Positions 48,003 through 57,826 of a DNA stretch of 64,000 nucleotides are shown here, piece after piece (position 1 is the stretch's first letter; every line of letters starts with the position of its first letter). A program made the position numbers and the translations under genes. The DNA is taken from positions 1 through 64,000 of the forward strand of contig CAZVWU010000003.1 in the NCBI GenBank assembly GCA_964631205.1, given 5' to 3'. Source of the stretch: CAYYYJ01 sp964631205 (GTDB lineage Archaea; Aenigmatarchaeota; Aenigmatarchaeia; QMZP01; JACQNV01). The notes beneath the pieces were generated by a model. It worked only from the letters and a program-made list of their open reading frames with translations, ran no database searches and was not told the DNA's origin.

Positions 48003-51000
48003 CCACCACCAGATGCTGGCGGGGTTGTAGCAGTAGGTGTTGGGGTAGGTGTTGGGGTAGGTGTTGGGGTAGGTGTTGGGGAAGGAGCTGGTGAAGGCAG
48101 GGTTGAGGTTACAGATGTTGTGACTACAAACACAGAGAACCCAGTTGTTGTTGCAGAAAATTCAATTGAGCCATCAGATAAGGGGGCTGACGCTGTTGTT
48201 GGAAGCTCTTCCCATGCGCCGTTTACAAACCTTGCCAAAACTATTTTTGATGGGTCAGTTGAACCTAGCTCTGTTTTTGTCAGAGTGAATTTTATTGTTG
48301 CCCTGGTTATTAGAGGTGATAGGATCGCAGAAGGCGATAACTGGATTATTTTGGTGAGCGGCTGTTCAACAAGAGGGAGGGTTGTTAATTTTTGGCTTTT
48401 CTCGTCCTCTACAGGTATTTTGTCAAGGGCTTTAATTTCTAGGGTTGCAGCTGCTTTTGGAACAGGCCCTGAGACTTCTATTGATATTTTTGTTACAGCT
48501 GCTTTGGCTGCTACATCTGGCGGGACAGTTATGTCTATCGGCGCCGCTGTTGTGCCATCTTCTGAAGATTCTATGCTTGATTTGGCAAGCTCTGTTGTAG
48601 CAGCTGTGGGCTCTGAGAAATCTTTTGTGTATATATTATACAGGGCTTCAATCATAGCATCTGAAAGAACCCCTTTATAGAGCCTTACTTCATCTATCAG
48701 GCCTTTCAGTTTGTTTGTTGTCCCTCCCCCTCCGCCAATTACAATATTCGTGCTAAAGAGGTTCATAGAGGCTGATGCTGTTATATCTTTCAGCGAACCG
48801 TCAACATAAATTTTCAGCTCCTTTGTTGCAGAGTCGAAAGTCCCCACCAGCAAGTGCCAATTCCCATCAGAGACTGAACCCCCTGAGACTTGGTATATTG
48901 TGCCCTGCCTTGACTGGACTATGAATTTTGCAACCCCTTTATCTATTGCCAGAGCATAATCAAGGCGCTCGTCTGTGACCTGAAGGGTTGCGCCCCTGCT
49001 GACAACCCCCCTCATAGAGCCCGTGTCTCTAGTCTGGACCCATGCTGAAATTGTCAGGTCTGTTGGGTTCAGTTCTGTGTCGCCGGAAATAGAAACCAGC
49101 CCATTAGACCCGTCGAAGCTCAGGCCATCATCAAACTTGCCTATAATCCATGAAGGTGTTATTTCCGAACCATCCTTGCTTATAGTCAGGTGTTTGTTGC
49201 CTGTTGAATGATCTTTTACTTCAATCCCAGTCCCTTCATCCGCTTTCCAAAGCGCAAGGAGCTTAACTGGAATTTCTGGTGGTGGGGTTGTACTGGGTGT
49301 TGGGGATGCAGAGTCTGAAGGCGTTACAGATGGGGATACTATTCCAAGACATTTACCTGAACATAAAGCCGCCACGTCCTGATCAGCCAGCCCATAATTA
49401 TATATCTGGACATCGTCAATAATGCCATCAAAATTTGTCGCGCCTGCCACCTCACCGCTTCCTATGTATATTGGTTTTTCGCTTGTCCCAATCGGGCCAG
49501 TGAATGGAACAGAAGCCTCAAAGCGGCCGTTTATGTAAATGTTTATGATCTGGCCGTCCCACACGCCTGTGACAAGAGTCCATGCGTTCAGGGGGATTTC
49601 TGTTGCTGAAGTTACAGCTGCGAGGCTTCCCTGATGCCCTTTGGATAAAGCAAAATTCACTTTTTTGTTGTCCCTGTCAAAATTAAGGCTGTAAAGCACT
49701 GGAGGATCTAATGCTAATGCAGGTTTTACCAATATTGTTTTGAAGGGGGCTCCATCCCTTGTCCTGAGGTTTACCCACGCAGAAACAGTGAGTTCCTTAT
49801 CTATCAGCCCTATATTTAACTGGGTATCGTCTTGTATCTGCAAGGAATCGTCCAGCCCATCAAATTTAACTGCCTGGCCAAAAACCCCTTGGCCGGATAT
49901 TTTGGCTGGAGCATCAGCAGTCAATGTTGGTAAATCACCATCATGCATGACAGCGCTGCTGCCCCCTACAGTATCATGAACTTCAACAAGACCCAGAATA
50001 GGATTTGTAACAATAGTGTCTGCCTCAAATGTCCAGTGGGCAAGTTTTGCAGGAGGCGGTAGGCATCTCCCCTCGCCGCAGCCGCCAAGGCAAACAGATA
50101 AAACCTTTTGCATGGAGTAATCTGACCCGCAGACATATTCAACAAGCTTCCCTGTTTCTAGCCCTGCAGTGCCGCAGTAATCAACAGCTTCGCCAACTAA
50201 AACAGGATCCAAGCCCCTGACTGTCCCTTTAATATCAAAATTTTCACCCAAATCAGAATCTGTGCAGGCTTTTGTTGCAATAACAAATAACCCGAGCTCT
50301 GGAGGGACTATAGACACGAAAACTCTTGACCCGTCAGCCAGCACTTCACCTTCTCCTGTTGGGAATTCTTCCCATCCATTATTTGGCAGGGCAGCAGCAA
50401 CAAATCTTCCCAAAACTACTGTTGAGGGGTCAGCTAGGCCTAATTCATCTGCCGTGAGTTTGAACGTCACCTGGATTTGTGTAATCTTCCCTGCCAACCC
50501 TGCTGATGGAACTAGTTTTAAAATTTTAAATTCAGACTGCTCTGGAGAAGGGAATGCTGGTATCGGCTGGATTTCTTGCGTGACCTCTATCCTCGCATCT
50601 GCTGCCGCAATATCTGAAGATGTTGTTATCCACGCATCTATAATCCCTGTCTGCGAAGGCTGACCAGAAAGGATTGACAATGTTTCTGGCGTATCTGCCG
50701 CTATATCAAATCCAGTCTCCAAAACATCTTTTGGTGTTGGCGGAGGCTGGACTACTGGCAGCGATTCAACTGTTATATCTGCCCCACTGAACTGGCCATT
50801 TGCAGTCCTCAATCCAGTGACTGTGATTTTGAACCCATAAGCTGGATATTCTATAGTTTGGACTGGTGTGAATGATCTTGCTGGCTCAAGCAGCCTGTCA
50901 GTACTGTCTTTTATAGTAATGTAGGTAAATGCACCACTTGCATAGGATGCATAAATTTTATAGTTCCCAAAGATGACAGGATTTGTCGGGGTTGCGGTGC

Positions 51001-52231
51001 CTGAGACTGTTGTTGGTGCTGGAGAAGGGGACGAGGAAAGAGGAGTCGCCGCCGCGTCGCTTCTTAAACTTTCGCCTACTGAGTTAACTGCACTGACTGC
51101 ATAGAAATATTGCTGGCCGTTTGTGAGGCCTGTATCTGTGAATGTTAGGACATTGCCGGGTGTTGCCACCAAAACTTTGGTAGCTGAACTTGTGCCCCTG
51201 TATATTTTGTAATTTGTTATTGCCGCCCCGCCTGTGTTTGAAGGGGCCATCCATAGCAGGTTCACCTGCCCATTGCCTGGAGTTGCTGCAAGGTTCTGGG
51301 GTGCTGATGGGACCGTTGGTGTTGTTGAGGCAACAGGATTGGCTTCGACTGTTATCAAGGCTCCTGTGAATACATTGTTTGAAAATAGGTTTTGTGTAAC
51401 AGTGAGTTTGAACCCAAATGTGACATAATTAAGTTGTCCGCTTTGAGAGCTTATAATATCCCTTGCAAGTTCTCTATCGCTGAAATCCTTGACTATTATT
51501 GTTGTCCATAAGGGACCATTAACTCCTGCATCTGCTGCATAGATTTTATAGCTTCCAAAAATTACCGGGGTTGTTGGCGTTGCGGTGCCTGTGACTAATG
51601 TGTTGGTTGCGCCGGAAGATGGGCAGCCGCCGGGATAGTATTTTGCTGTCGCTGATGTTGAGCCGCAGCAGTAGCCGCTGTTATAGGTAAAACCTTCACA
51701 GAGGCAGCTTGAAGGAGAAGGATAATTAAAGACTACATTTAGGGGGCAGGCGGTGGTGGTAGTGGTTGTGGTAGAGTCTAGCACGCAGACACTGTTGTAG
51801 AAATGCTGGCCTGCTGGACATTCTGTTACATCAAGGCCTACTCGAAATTCTGTTCCTCCAAAATTGTTGGGAAAATAACCCATTGATTGCACAACAACTT
51901 TATAGCCATAAGGCTCGAAGGAAGTAAACGGGTTTACCAGATTTGCAGTAAAAGGGCCCAGTTGCAGTACTCCGCCAGTAGGCCTCTGATCGAGAGTGAG
52001 ATATAAATAAGCGCATGCATTGTTGGGATCGTAAGGAGTGCAAGGGGACGCAGAAATTGCTGCTGTATATGGTGTATAATCTACAATTGTTGATGCTCCG
52101 GCTGTTAGTGTGTACAGAGCATTCCCTGAAAGCTGCAAATTCGCAAAATTAGCCACTGCAACAACAGCAACTACTACTGCGAGAATCCCTGCGGCTACAC
52201 CTGCCTGTCCCTTGAGTGCTGGAAATTTCAT
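48003..52231 (-). CDS. Giant multidomain surface protein, N-terminal part (3' end in assembly gap)
   Basis: The visible 1409 residues start with a class III (pilin-like) signal: ALKG then QAGVAAGILAVVVAVVAV. Domains in order: an extended beta domain, a CPAGQHFYNSVCV module with poly-Thr, two FGSYKIY/FGNYKIY domains around one fibronectin type III domain, a PGF-pre-PGF-like module (about 520-650), two LamG/concanavalin-like domains (AHWTFEAD and LALWKADEGTG), a second PGF-pre-PGF-like module (FSATTTGFSVFVVTT) and a PT-repeat linker that runs into the gap. LamG and Fn3 domains point to binding of glycans or other cells. If the gap is in frame, this and the 45088 part form one protein of at least 2350 residues. 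Confidence 0.82.
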
Positions 52232-52440
52232 CTTGCATTATGTTTGTGTTTATCGCATTAAATAAGGTTAATATAAAATGCAAGGTGATCAAAGCCTTCG
52301 TCGATATCCTATAACTCTTTCGCAAGCTATTTAAATCCAAAAAAAGGAGTTTATAGGAGTAGTTTTATATATACGATTATTATTTTTTAATATGTTAACA
52401 TGAAACACCTTCAGACAAAATATACAAAGGATGTGTTTTT

Positions 52441-54270
52441 ATGTATCTCGGGTTGGATATGGAAATCTCAGAAAAGGTCTTAAATGATTTCAGCTGGAAG
52501 ATTGCAGGCGTGGCTGGGGATGGGATCCTGAATGCCGGGCTCATGCTTGCCAAGTGCGCTGCAAAGGGCGGGCTCTGGTCTTTTGCGTCTGCTGAATACC
52601 CGTCCCTTATAAGGGGCGGCCATAATCATCTGGACGTCAGGATATCGGAAAGGCAGCTGCTCACGCATACGTCTAAACTAAATCTGTTGGTTGCCCTCAA
52701 TCAGGAATCTGTTGACAAGCACGCAAAAAAATTAACTTCAGGGGGAGGGATTATTTTTGATGGGGATAACCTGAAACTGGATCAGCGGATGAGGAAGGAT
52801 GTCAATCTGTATCCTGTCCCTCTGCTGAAAATAGCTAATGGGCTTGGGAATAAAATATTCAGGAATGTTGTTGCAATGGGGGCGACTCTGGCGCTTGCTG
52901 ACTTTGACCTGGAATTATTTAATTCTGTGATCAGGGATAATTTTGGCAGGAAAAAGGGGTCTGAGATTGCAGAGGCGAATATCAAGGCGCTGAAAGCAGG
53001 CTATGATTATGTGAAATCTAATTTCGCTGACAATTTCAAATACAAATTAAAGCCTGCTGGAAAAGGGAACAGGCTGTTCATGTCAGGGAATGAGGCCATT
53101 TCAGCAGGGGCAATAAAAGCTGGCTGCAAGTTTTTCGCGGCTTACCCCATGACGCCGGCATCTTCCATTTTGCATACAATGGCCGCGTTTGAAAAGGATT
53201 ATAATATTGTTGTAAAGCATACGGAAGATGAAATCGCCGCGATGAATATGGCAATAGGCGCGAATTTTGCAGGCGTGCGGGGGATGACAGCCACTTCAGG
53301 CGGCGGGTTTGCCTTGATGACAGAGGCTTTTGGGCTCGCTGCGCAGACAGAAACCCCGCTGGTTGTTGTGAATGCCATGAGACCTGGGCCTGCGACAGGG
53401 ATGGCTACACATTCTGGACAGGGAGATTTAAGATTTATCCTGCACGCTGCGCCAGATGATTTTCCAAGGATTGTTTTGGCTCCGGGGACAACAGAAGAAT
53501 GCTATTACCTTACATTTTACGCCTTCAACCTCGCGGAAAAATACCAGCTGCCTGTGGTTGTGCTCACGGACAAATATCTAGGGGAAAGCTATTCCACAAT
53601 GGAAAAGTTTGAGGCGAATTTAAAAGTTGACAGGGGCCTTTTAGCAAATGATGGGCAATTGAAGGAATTATCCAATAACGGAGGATACCTGAGGTACAGG
53701 ATTACAGATACAGGAGTTTCTCTAAGAGCAAGACCCGGGCAGGCAGGCGGCGAGCATGTTGCCTCAAGCTATGAGCATGATGAGGAAGGGTATGAGCGCG
53801 AGGAGGAAGATAACAAAAATAAAATGGCTGCCAAAAGGTTCAGGAAGCTGGAGGAGGCGGCAAAGGAAATCCCGGACCCTGTTTTGATTGGTCCTGAGGA
53901 TGCAGAGCTGACTATAGTCGGCTGGGGATCCACTAAAGGCCCTATCCTGGAGGCGATGAAGCTCATGAAAAAAGAAGGGGCTAAAATAAATTATTTGCAG
54001 ATAGTTTTTGTTTCGCCGTTCCCTGAAAAATTTGTTGAAGCAGTTTTGGGAAAATCAAAAAATATTGCCATAGTTGAAAACAACCAGACAGCGCAGATGG
54101 CTTCTGTCATCAGGGAGCACACAGGGATAAAGATTGAAAATAAAATTTTGAAATTTGACGGCAGGCCGTTTTCTCCTGAGGAGCTTTATTCCAGGTTTAA
54201 AGAGATTATTTTAAAGGGTGAGATCTCAAAGGAATTTTCCGGGAATAATCTGCTGGAGGTCAAGACTTGA
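52441..54270 (+). CDS. korA: 2-oxoacid:ferredoxin oxidoreductase, fused gamma-alpha subunit
   Basis: The 609-residue subunit joins a gamma domain (WKIAGVAGDGILNAGLMLAK and RGGHNHLDVRIS, about residues 20-190) to the alpha domain (GNEAISAGAIKAGCKFFAAYPMTPAS onward, about 210-600). The alpha domain keeps HTEDEIAAMNMAIGANFAGVRGMTATSGGGFALM and RPGPATGMATHSGQGDL. With KorB it oxidatively decarboxylates a 2-oxoacid and reduces ferredoxin. A GTG/ATG choice near the start is unresolved; the ATG at 52459 is also possible. Confidence 0.92.
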   Translation: MYLGLDMEISEKVLNDFSWKIAGVAGDGILNAGLMLAKCAAKGGLWSFASAEYPSLIRGGHNHLDVRISERQLLTHTSKLNLLVALNQESVDKHAKKLTSGGGIIFDGDNLKLDQRMRKDVNLYPVPLLKIANGLGNKIFRNVVAMGATLALADFDLELFNSVIRDNFGRKKGSEIAEANIKALKAGYDYVKSNFADNFKYKLKPAGKGNRLFMSGNEAISAGAIKAGCKFFAAYPMTPASSILHTMAAFEKDYNIVVKHTEDEIAAMNMAIGANFAGVRGMTATSGGGFALMTEAFGLAAQTETPLVVVNAMRPGPATGMATHSGQGDLRFILHAAPDDFPRIVLAPGTTEECYYLTFYAFNLAEKYQLPVVVLTDKYLGESYSTMEKFEANLKVDRGLLANDGQLKELSNNGGYLRYRITDTGVSLRARPGQAGGEHVASSYEHDEEGYEREEEDNKNKMAAKRFRKLEEAAKEIPDPVLIGPEDAELTIVGWGSTKGPILEAMKLMKKEGAKINYLQIVFVSPFPEKFVEAVLGKSKNIAIVENNQTAQMASVIREHTGIKIENKILKFDGRPFSPEELYSRFKEIILKGEISKEFSGNNLLEVKT

Positions 54271-54323
54271 ATATGGAAAATAAAAAAGAAAGGTTTATAC
54301 TGGCAAAGAATTTCAAAAACTTA

Positions 54324-54329
54324 ATGGAG
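54324..54329 (+). promoter_or_regulatory. Ribosome binding site that may select a TTG start for korB
   Basis: GGAGGT lies eight bases before a TTG at 54338 and 14 bases before the ATG at 54344. The spacing favours the TTG. A 22-codon frame (54273-54341) covers the space between korA and korB and ends over this TTG. Confidence 0.5.
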
Positions 54330-54337
54330 GTAAAAAT

Positions 54338-55243
54338 TTGATTATGGAAATACAACAAAATCAGACACAAAAACTGACAGTTGCAAAATTGACTACAAAA
54401 GAAGCGCCTACATGGTGTCCGGGATGCGGGGATTTTACAATACTTTCAACAATAAAAAATGCGCTGGTGGAAATTGATGCGGATACTGCGAACACGCTGA
54501 TTGTTTCTGGTATTGGTTGTGGCAGCAAAACCCCGCATTTTGTAAAAACTTATGGGTTTGAAGGTTTGCATGGCAGGGCTTTGCCTGTTGCAACAGCTGC
54601 GAAATTGGTGAACCCAAAGCTGAATGTTGTTGTTGTCACAGGCGATGGGGACGGGTATGGGATTGGCGGAAACCATTTCATGCACAGCATGCGGAGGAAC
54701 CTTGATATCTGCCATATTGTCCAGAATAATGAGGTTTATGGGTTAACAAAAGGGCAGAGCTCGCCTACAAGTGAAAAAGGATTCAAATCGCCCTCCACGC
54801 CGTCCGGAGTTATAGAATATCCTGTAAACCCGCTCACATGGGCGCTGGCAGCAGGGGCGACTTATATTGCAAGGGGGTATGCGATGGATATTTCCCACCT
54901 GAAAAAATTAATTGTGGATGGGATAAAACACAGAGGGTACGCTCTCATTGACATCTTCCAGCCATGCACAACTTACAACAAAATAAACACGCCTGAATGG
55001 TACAGGCAGAGGATTTACAAACTGGAAACAGAGCAGGGTTATGACCCTTCAAACAGGGTTATGGCCTTCCAGAAAGCAGAGGAATGGGGCGACAGGATAC
55101 CAATAGGCCTTTTTTACAAAACTGAAAAGCCAACTTATGAGGATTCAGTTTTCCAGAATTCACCGGCTCCTGTTGTTGAGCAGGACATTTCAGATGTAAA
55201 AATGGACGCGCTGTTTAATAAATTCTTGCAGAAGGCGGACTAA
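54338..55243 (+). CDS. korB: 2-oxoacid:ferredoxin oxidoreductase, beta subunit
   Basis: The 301-residue subunit binds thiamine diphosphate: the motif VVVTGDGDGYGIGGNHFMHSM (Mg-binding GDG...N) is followed by NNEVYGLTKGQSSPTS. The N-terminal CPGCGDF and the CG in GIGCGSKT are conserved family cysteines. It completes the enzyme with KorA and has no iron-sulfur domain of its own. The TTG start is supported by ribosome binding site spacing; the ATG at 54344 is the alternative. Confidence 0.92.
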   Translation: MIMEIQQNQTQKLTVAKLTTKEAPTWCPGCGDFTILSTIKNALVEIDADTANTLIVSGIGCGSKTPHFVKTYGFEGLHGRALPVATAAKLVNPKLNVVVVTGDGDGYGIGGNHFMHSMRRNLDICHIVQNNEVYGLTKGQSSPTSEKGFKSPSTPSGVIEYPVNPLTWALAAGATYIARGYAMDISHLKKLIVDGIKHRGYALIDIFQPCTTYNKINTPEWYRQRIYKLETEQGYDPSNRVMAFQKAEEWGDRIPIGLFYKTEKPTYEDSVFQNSPAPVVEQDISDVKMDALFNKFLQKAD

Positions 55244-55355
55244 AACTAACATTTTCCATTAAAGCTTACATAATGAGTTACATATTTTATGTAATATGTT
55301 TACTATAAGTATAAAATATATTTCATCTTTTATGTAACAAGTTTCATACTTATTT

Positions 55356-55525
55356 TTACAAGCCACTATAAATTTTGAAAACCAGGGCAGCGGCTGCGGC
55401 CGCTCCAACAACTGCCGCGATTATGATCAACAAAGGCAAATCGGCTTTCTCCTTCTCTGCTTTTGCGGTCTCTGGGTATTTTGAAATGTCGGAGGACAGC
55501 TTGAAACAACTGGCCCGATCATTAT
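55356..55525 (-). pseudogene. C-terminal remnant of the 58636-type anchored protein
   Basis: The residues KIYND, then KLSSDISKYPETAKAEKE, then PLLIIIAAVVGAAAAAALVF match VNIYSPEGELKLSVDISRH and PLIVIAAVAIAVIAVFAF at the C-terminus of the intact gene at 58636. Only about 55 residues remain; the 5' part is cut by the end of the adjacent HEPN gene at 55522. Confidence 0.65.
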
Positions 55526-56007
55526 AGATTTTCCAGGCAAATTTGGACAGCCTCCACAAACTCTACTGCATTTTTTCTCATACTGTTTAGAACTTCAGCG
55601 TCTACAGATACAGCTGTCCCATACTGGAATTCTTCCCTTAACAATTTTGCGTCTTTCGGTATCAGCTCGCTAGTCCTTCTTATCATTTCGACATATTTCC
55701 TGTCCAATTCAATCCTTTTTGATTCAATAAAGTATTCAATAGTGCTTATTGTGCATTCCTGGTTTCTGCTTTCATAGCCCAGTTTAAACAGAAGAGCGAG
55801 AAAAGCGTGGTACATTGCATAGAAAGCAGCTGAAACAGCCCAGTCTGGGAATTCATCCTTATTGTGGTCAAAGGCCTTAAGGTTATGCAACGCCTTGGCA
55901 ATATGTTTCTGCGGTTTTTCTTGGCTTGGGCTGGTCTTTCTCAATCCCCTATGTTTGCCAGATTTCTGCCCCTGCTCCAGGCACCAATTGAATTTCTTTT
56001 CAGACAT
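55522..56007 (-). CDS. HEPN-domain toxin partner, third pair
   Basis: The 161-residue helical protein has HIAKALHNLKAF, PDWAVSAAFYAMYHAFLALLFKLGYESR and the later ELDRKYVEMIRRTSELIP. It shows the same order of elements as the HEPN at 26285 (FNWC start, YAMYHAF against YAEYYAL). It overlaps the MNT gene by eight bases. Confidence 0.75.
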   Translation of the reverse strand: MSEKKFNWCLEQGQKSGKHRGLRKTSPSQEKPQKHIAKALHNLKAFDHNKDEFPDWAVSAAFYAMYHAFLALLFKLGYESRNQECTISTIEYFIESKRIELDRKYVEMIRRTSELIPKDAKLLREEFQYGTAVSVDAEVLNSMRKNAVEFVEAVQICLENL

Positions 56008-56593
56008 CGGATAAAACCTCCACTATCAGGCCTTCTCCTGATAGGACTATACCGGTTTTAATGATCTCCATAACAACGGGGTTTTTTTCTTTGAGTTTAA
56101 TTTTCAGATCGCCCTTTGTCATAATTAAAGGGATTATTGGCTTTGTTTTTGTTTTGGATGCTTCAAGGCAGAAATTAGTGACTTTTTCCACTTTTTTCCT
56201 GTTCTCAATAATAAAGAGGGCGTCTACATCAGCTGCTTTTTCCTTTTTTGTTAAAATAGAGCCAAATAAAACCAGAGCTTTGGCAGGAAAGTTTTCTATT
56301 TCTGTTGAATAGACTTTTGCTATCTGGTTTTTGGCTAACTCCTTGTTTTTGTCTTCTATTAGGAAAATTTCACATATTTTTCTCGATTCCTTGTTTTCCA
56401 GATTTAAGGCATAAAAGATGGCGTTCCCCAGGTTCTCGGATTTCAGTATTTTTCCTTTTGACAAAGCTTTTACAATTTTATGCGCAGAACCGACGCTTAT
56501 CCCCAACTCTTTCGACAGCTGGTTCACGTTATACCTGCCTGCAGGCCTCTTCAGAAGGAAGCCTATTATCCGCATGGTGTTTTTTGAAAACAT
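56000..56593 (-). CDS. Winged-helix plus MNT nucleotidyltransferase antitoxin, third pair
   Basis: The 197-residue protein has an N-terminal winged helix (MRIIGFLLKRPAGRYNVNQLSKEL and SVGSAHKIVKALSKG) and the nucleotidyltransferase core ALVLFGSILTKKEKAADVDALFII with GS and D-x-D. It is larger at the C-terminus than the second pair. The start region is followed upstream by a nested hairpin. Confidence 0.82.
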   Translation of the reverse strand: MFSKNTMRIIGFLLKRPAGRYNVNQLSKELGISVGSAHKIVKALSKGKILKSENLGNAIFYALNLENKESRKICEIFLIEDKNKELAKNQIAKVYSTEIENFPAKALVLFGSILTKKEKAADVDALFIIENRKKVEKVTNFCLEASKTKTKPIIPLIMTKGDLKIKLKEKNPVVMEIIKTGIVLSGEGLIVEVLSDV

Positions 56594-56626
56594 ATAGGAC
56601 TCAATGCTAAAAGGGGTGACATAGTG

Positions 56627-56698
56627 AACAGGCTAAAATGATTGGACACTGATCTTATCCAATTGTTTAGGATCAGTGTCATCCCTTGTTAGCCTGTT
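56627..56698. repeat. Nested inverted repeat upstream of the MNT-HEPN pair
   Basis: Outer arms AACAGGCTAA (56627-56636) and TTAGCCTGTT (56689-56698) enclose inner arms GACACTGATC (56645-56654) and GATCAGTGTC (56671-56680). All are perfect. It could form a cruciform or mark the end of a small mobile segment. Confidence 0.65.
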
Positions 56699-56814
56699 TG
56701 GTTACCCCGTGCCGGTCTATTCGATTTTAGTGAATAATTATTCACTTTTATTGAATAATAGAGAACCTTATATAAAAAGCTTGTATATGCACAACTGCAA
56801 TCACAAAAGAGACT

Positions 56815-57015
56815 TCTTCTCCTGAACACAAAAACAGCAAGCACAGCAACAATCACTGCAATAATTATAAGCGGCGTTGTAGTGACAGGCTCTGCCAAGG
56901 GGGCTGCTTAAAGGGACGACACTGGCGAAGCCAGTGTCCAACAGATATTGACCAGCTTTACAGTTTCAAAGTAGGGGGATGACTAGGTTGAAGGTTGTTT
57001 CGCCAAGCCTGTTCC
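56815..57015 (-). pseudogene. Decayed second copy of the 58636-type protein
   Basis: The part 56941-57015 matches 58829-58899 at nucleotide level (the stretch around TTCAAAGTAGGG), but with one extra G after GTAGGGG that shifts the frame. The part below 56898 encodes PVTTTPLIIIAVIVAVLAVFVFRRR, matching the intact C-terminal membrane anchor. The middle is deleted and replaced by a short hairpin (56918-56938). Confidence 0.7.
56918..56938. repeat. Perfect hairpin inside the decayed copy
   Basis: GACACTGGC and GCCAGTGTC enclose a three-base loop GAA. The stem begins GACACTG, like the inner arms at 56645, so the two hairpins may have a common origin. Confidence 0.65.
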
Positions 57016-57074
57016 AGCATGCAAGATCTATGCTTCGAAGGGCCGTTGTCGGCTTTTATTAAACTTTTCTTTCT

Positions 57075-57092
57075 TTAAAGTATATACTTTAA
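57075..57092. promoter_or_regulatory. 18-base palindrome TTAAAGTATATACTTTAA upstream of AbiEi-like gene
   Basis: A perfect palindrome 51 bases before the ATG at 57143. A TATA-like GTTTAAATATAAGG lies between it and the ATG at about 57113. It is a candidate operator for the AbiEi-like winged-helix antitoxin. Confidence 0.5.
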
Positions 57093-57142
57093 TATACTAA
57101 TTATATGAAAAAGTTTAAATATAAGGGATCCCATATATTATC

Positions 57143-57817
57143 ATGTATGAGCTAAAAATAACAGAGGCTTTCTCGAAGATGCCTGTTTTCTCGCTTTCTG
57201 ATGTGAATCAGATAATTAGCAACAGGGTTTATGCTAAAAAATTCCTGAACAAACATGTGGAGAGGGGGAATATCTTTAGGGTAAAAAGGGGCTTATACTC
57301 TGTACATAGGGATCCCTTTCTGGTCAGCACATTCGCTGCCGGCCAGGCCTACATCTCAAGCGTTTCTGCTTTATCATACCACAAGCTCATTGCCCAGATA
57401 CCGAATGAAGTTTTCTGCGGCACAGGGAAGAAAGCCGGAAAACTGGATTTTTTTGGGAGAATAAACTTTTTTCACACTAACCAATTTTTCGGCTTCGATA
57501 TGGAGGATTACGATGGATTTAAAATACCTGTCGCAGACCCCGAAAAGGCAATCATAGATTCGTTTTCTGTTGTCCCTGTCTCTATTTTCGAAGAGGCAGT
57601 TGAGTCGGTCAACGAAGCGAAAATGGTGGAATACCTGAAAAAAACAAAAAAGAGCAGCATTGTTAAAAGGGTTGGGTACCTTATGGAAAAGAATGGCTTT
57701 GAAGTGTATGGAAAGCTTAGCAAACTGATGAACTACAAATATATAAGCCTGGACCCCACAATGAAACCCAAGGGCAAAAAAAACAGAAAATGGGGGCTTA
57801 TCGTAAACACATTATAA
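57143..57817 (+). CDS. AbiEi-like antitoxin
   Basis: The 224-residue protein fits AbiEi: winged helix (MPVFSLSDVNQIIS, KKFLNKHVERGNIFRVKRGLYSV), then ISSVSALSYHKLIAQIP and the C-terminal domain with INFFHTNQFFGFDMEDYDGFKIPVADPEKAIIDSF. AbiEi represses its operon and neutralises the AbiEii nucleotidyltransferase toxin in a type IV mode. It overlaps nothing and precedes AbiEii by nine bases. Confidence 0.85.
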   Translation: MYELKITEAFSKMPVFSLSDVNQIISNRVYAKKFLNKHVERGNIFRVKRGLYSVHRDPFLVSTFAAGQAYISSVSALSYHKLIAQIPNEVFCGTGKKAGKLDFFGRINFFHTNQFFGFDMEDYDGFKIPVADPEKAIIDSFSVVPVSIFEEAVESVNEAKMVEYLKKTKKSSIVKRVGYLMEKNGFEVYGKLSKLMNYKYISLDPTMKPKGKKNRKWGLIVNTL

Positions 57818-57826
57818 AGGGCTGAT

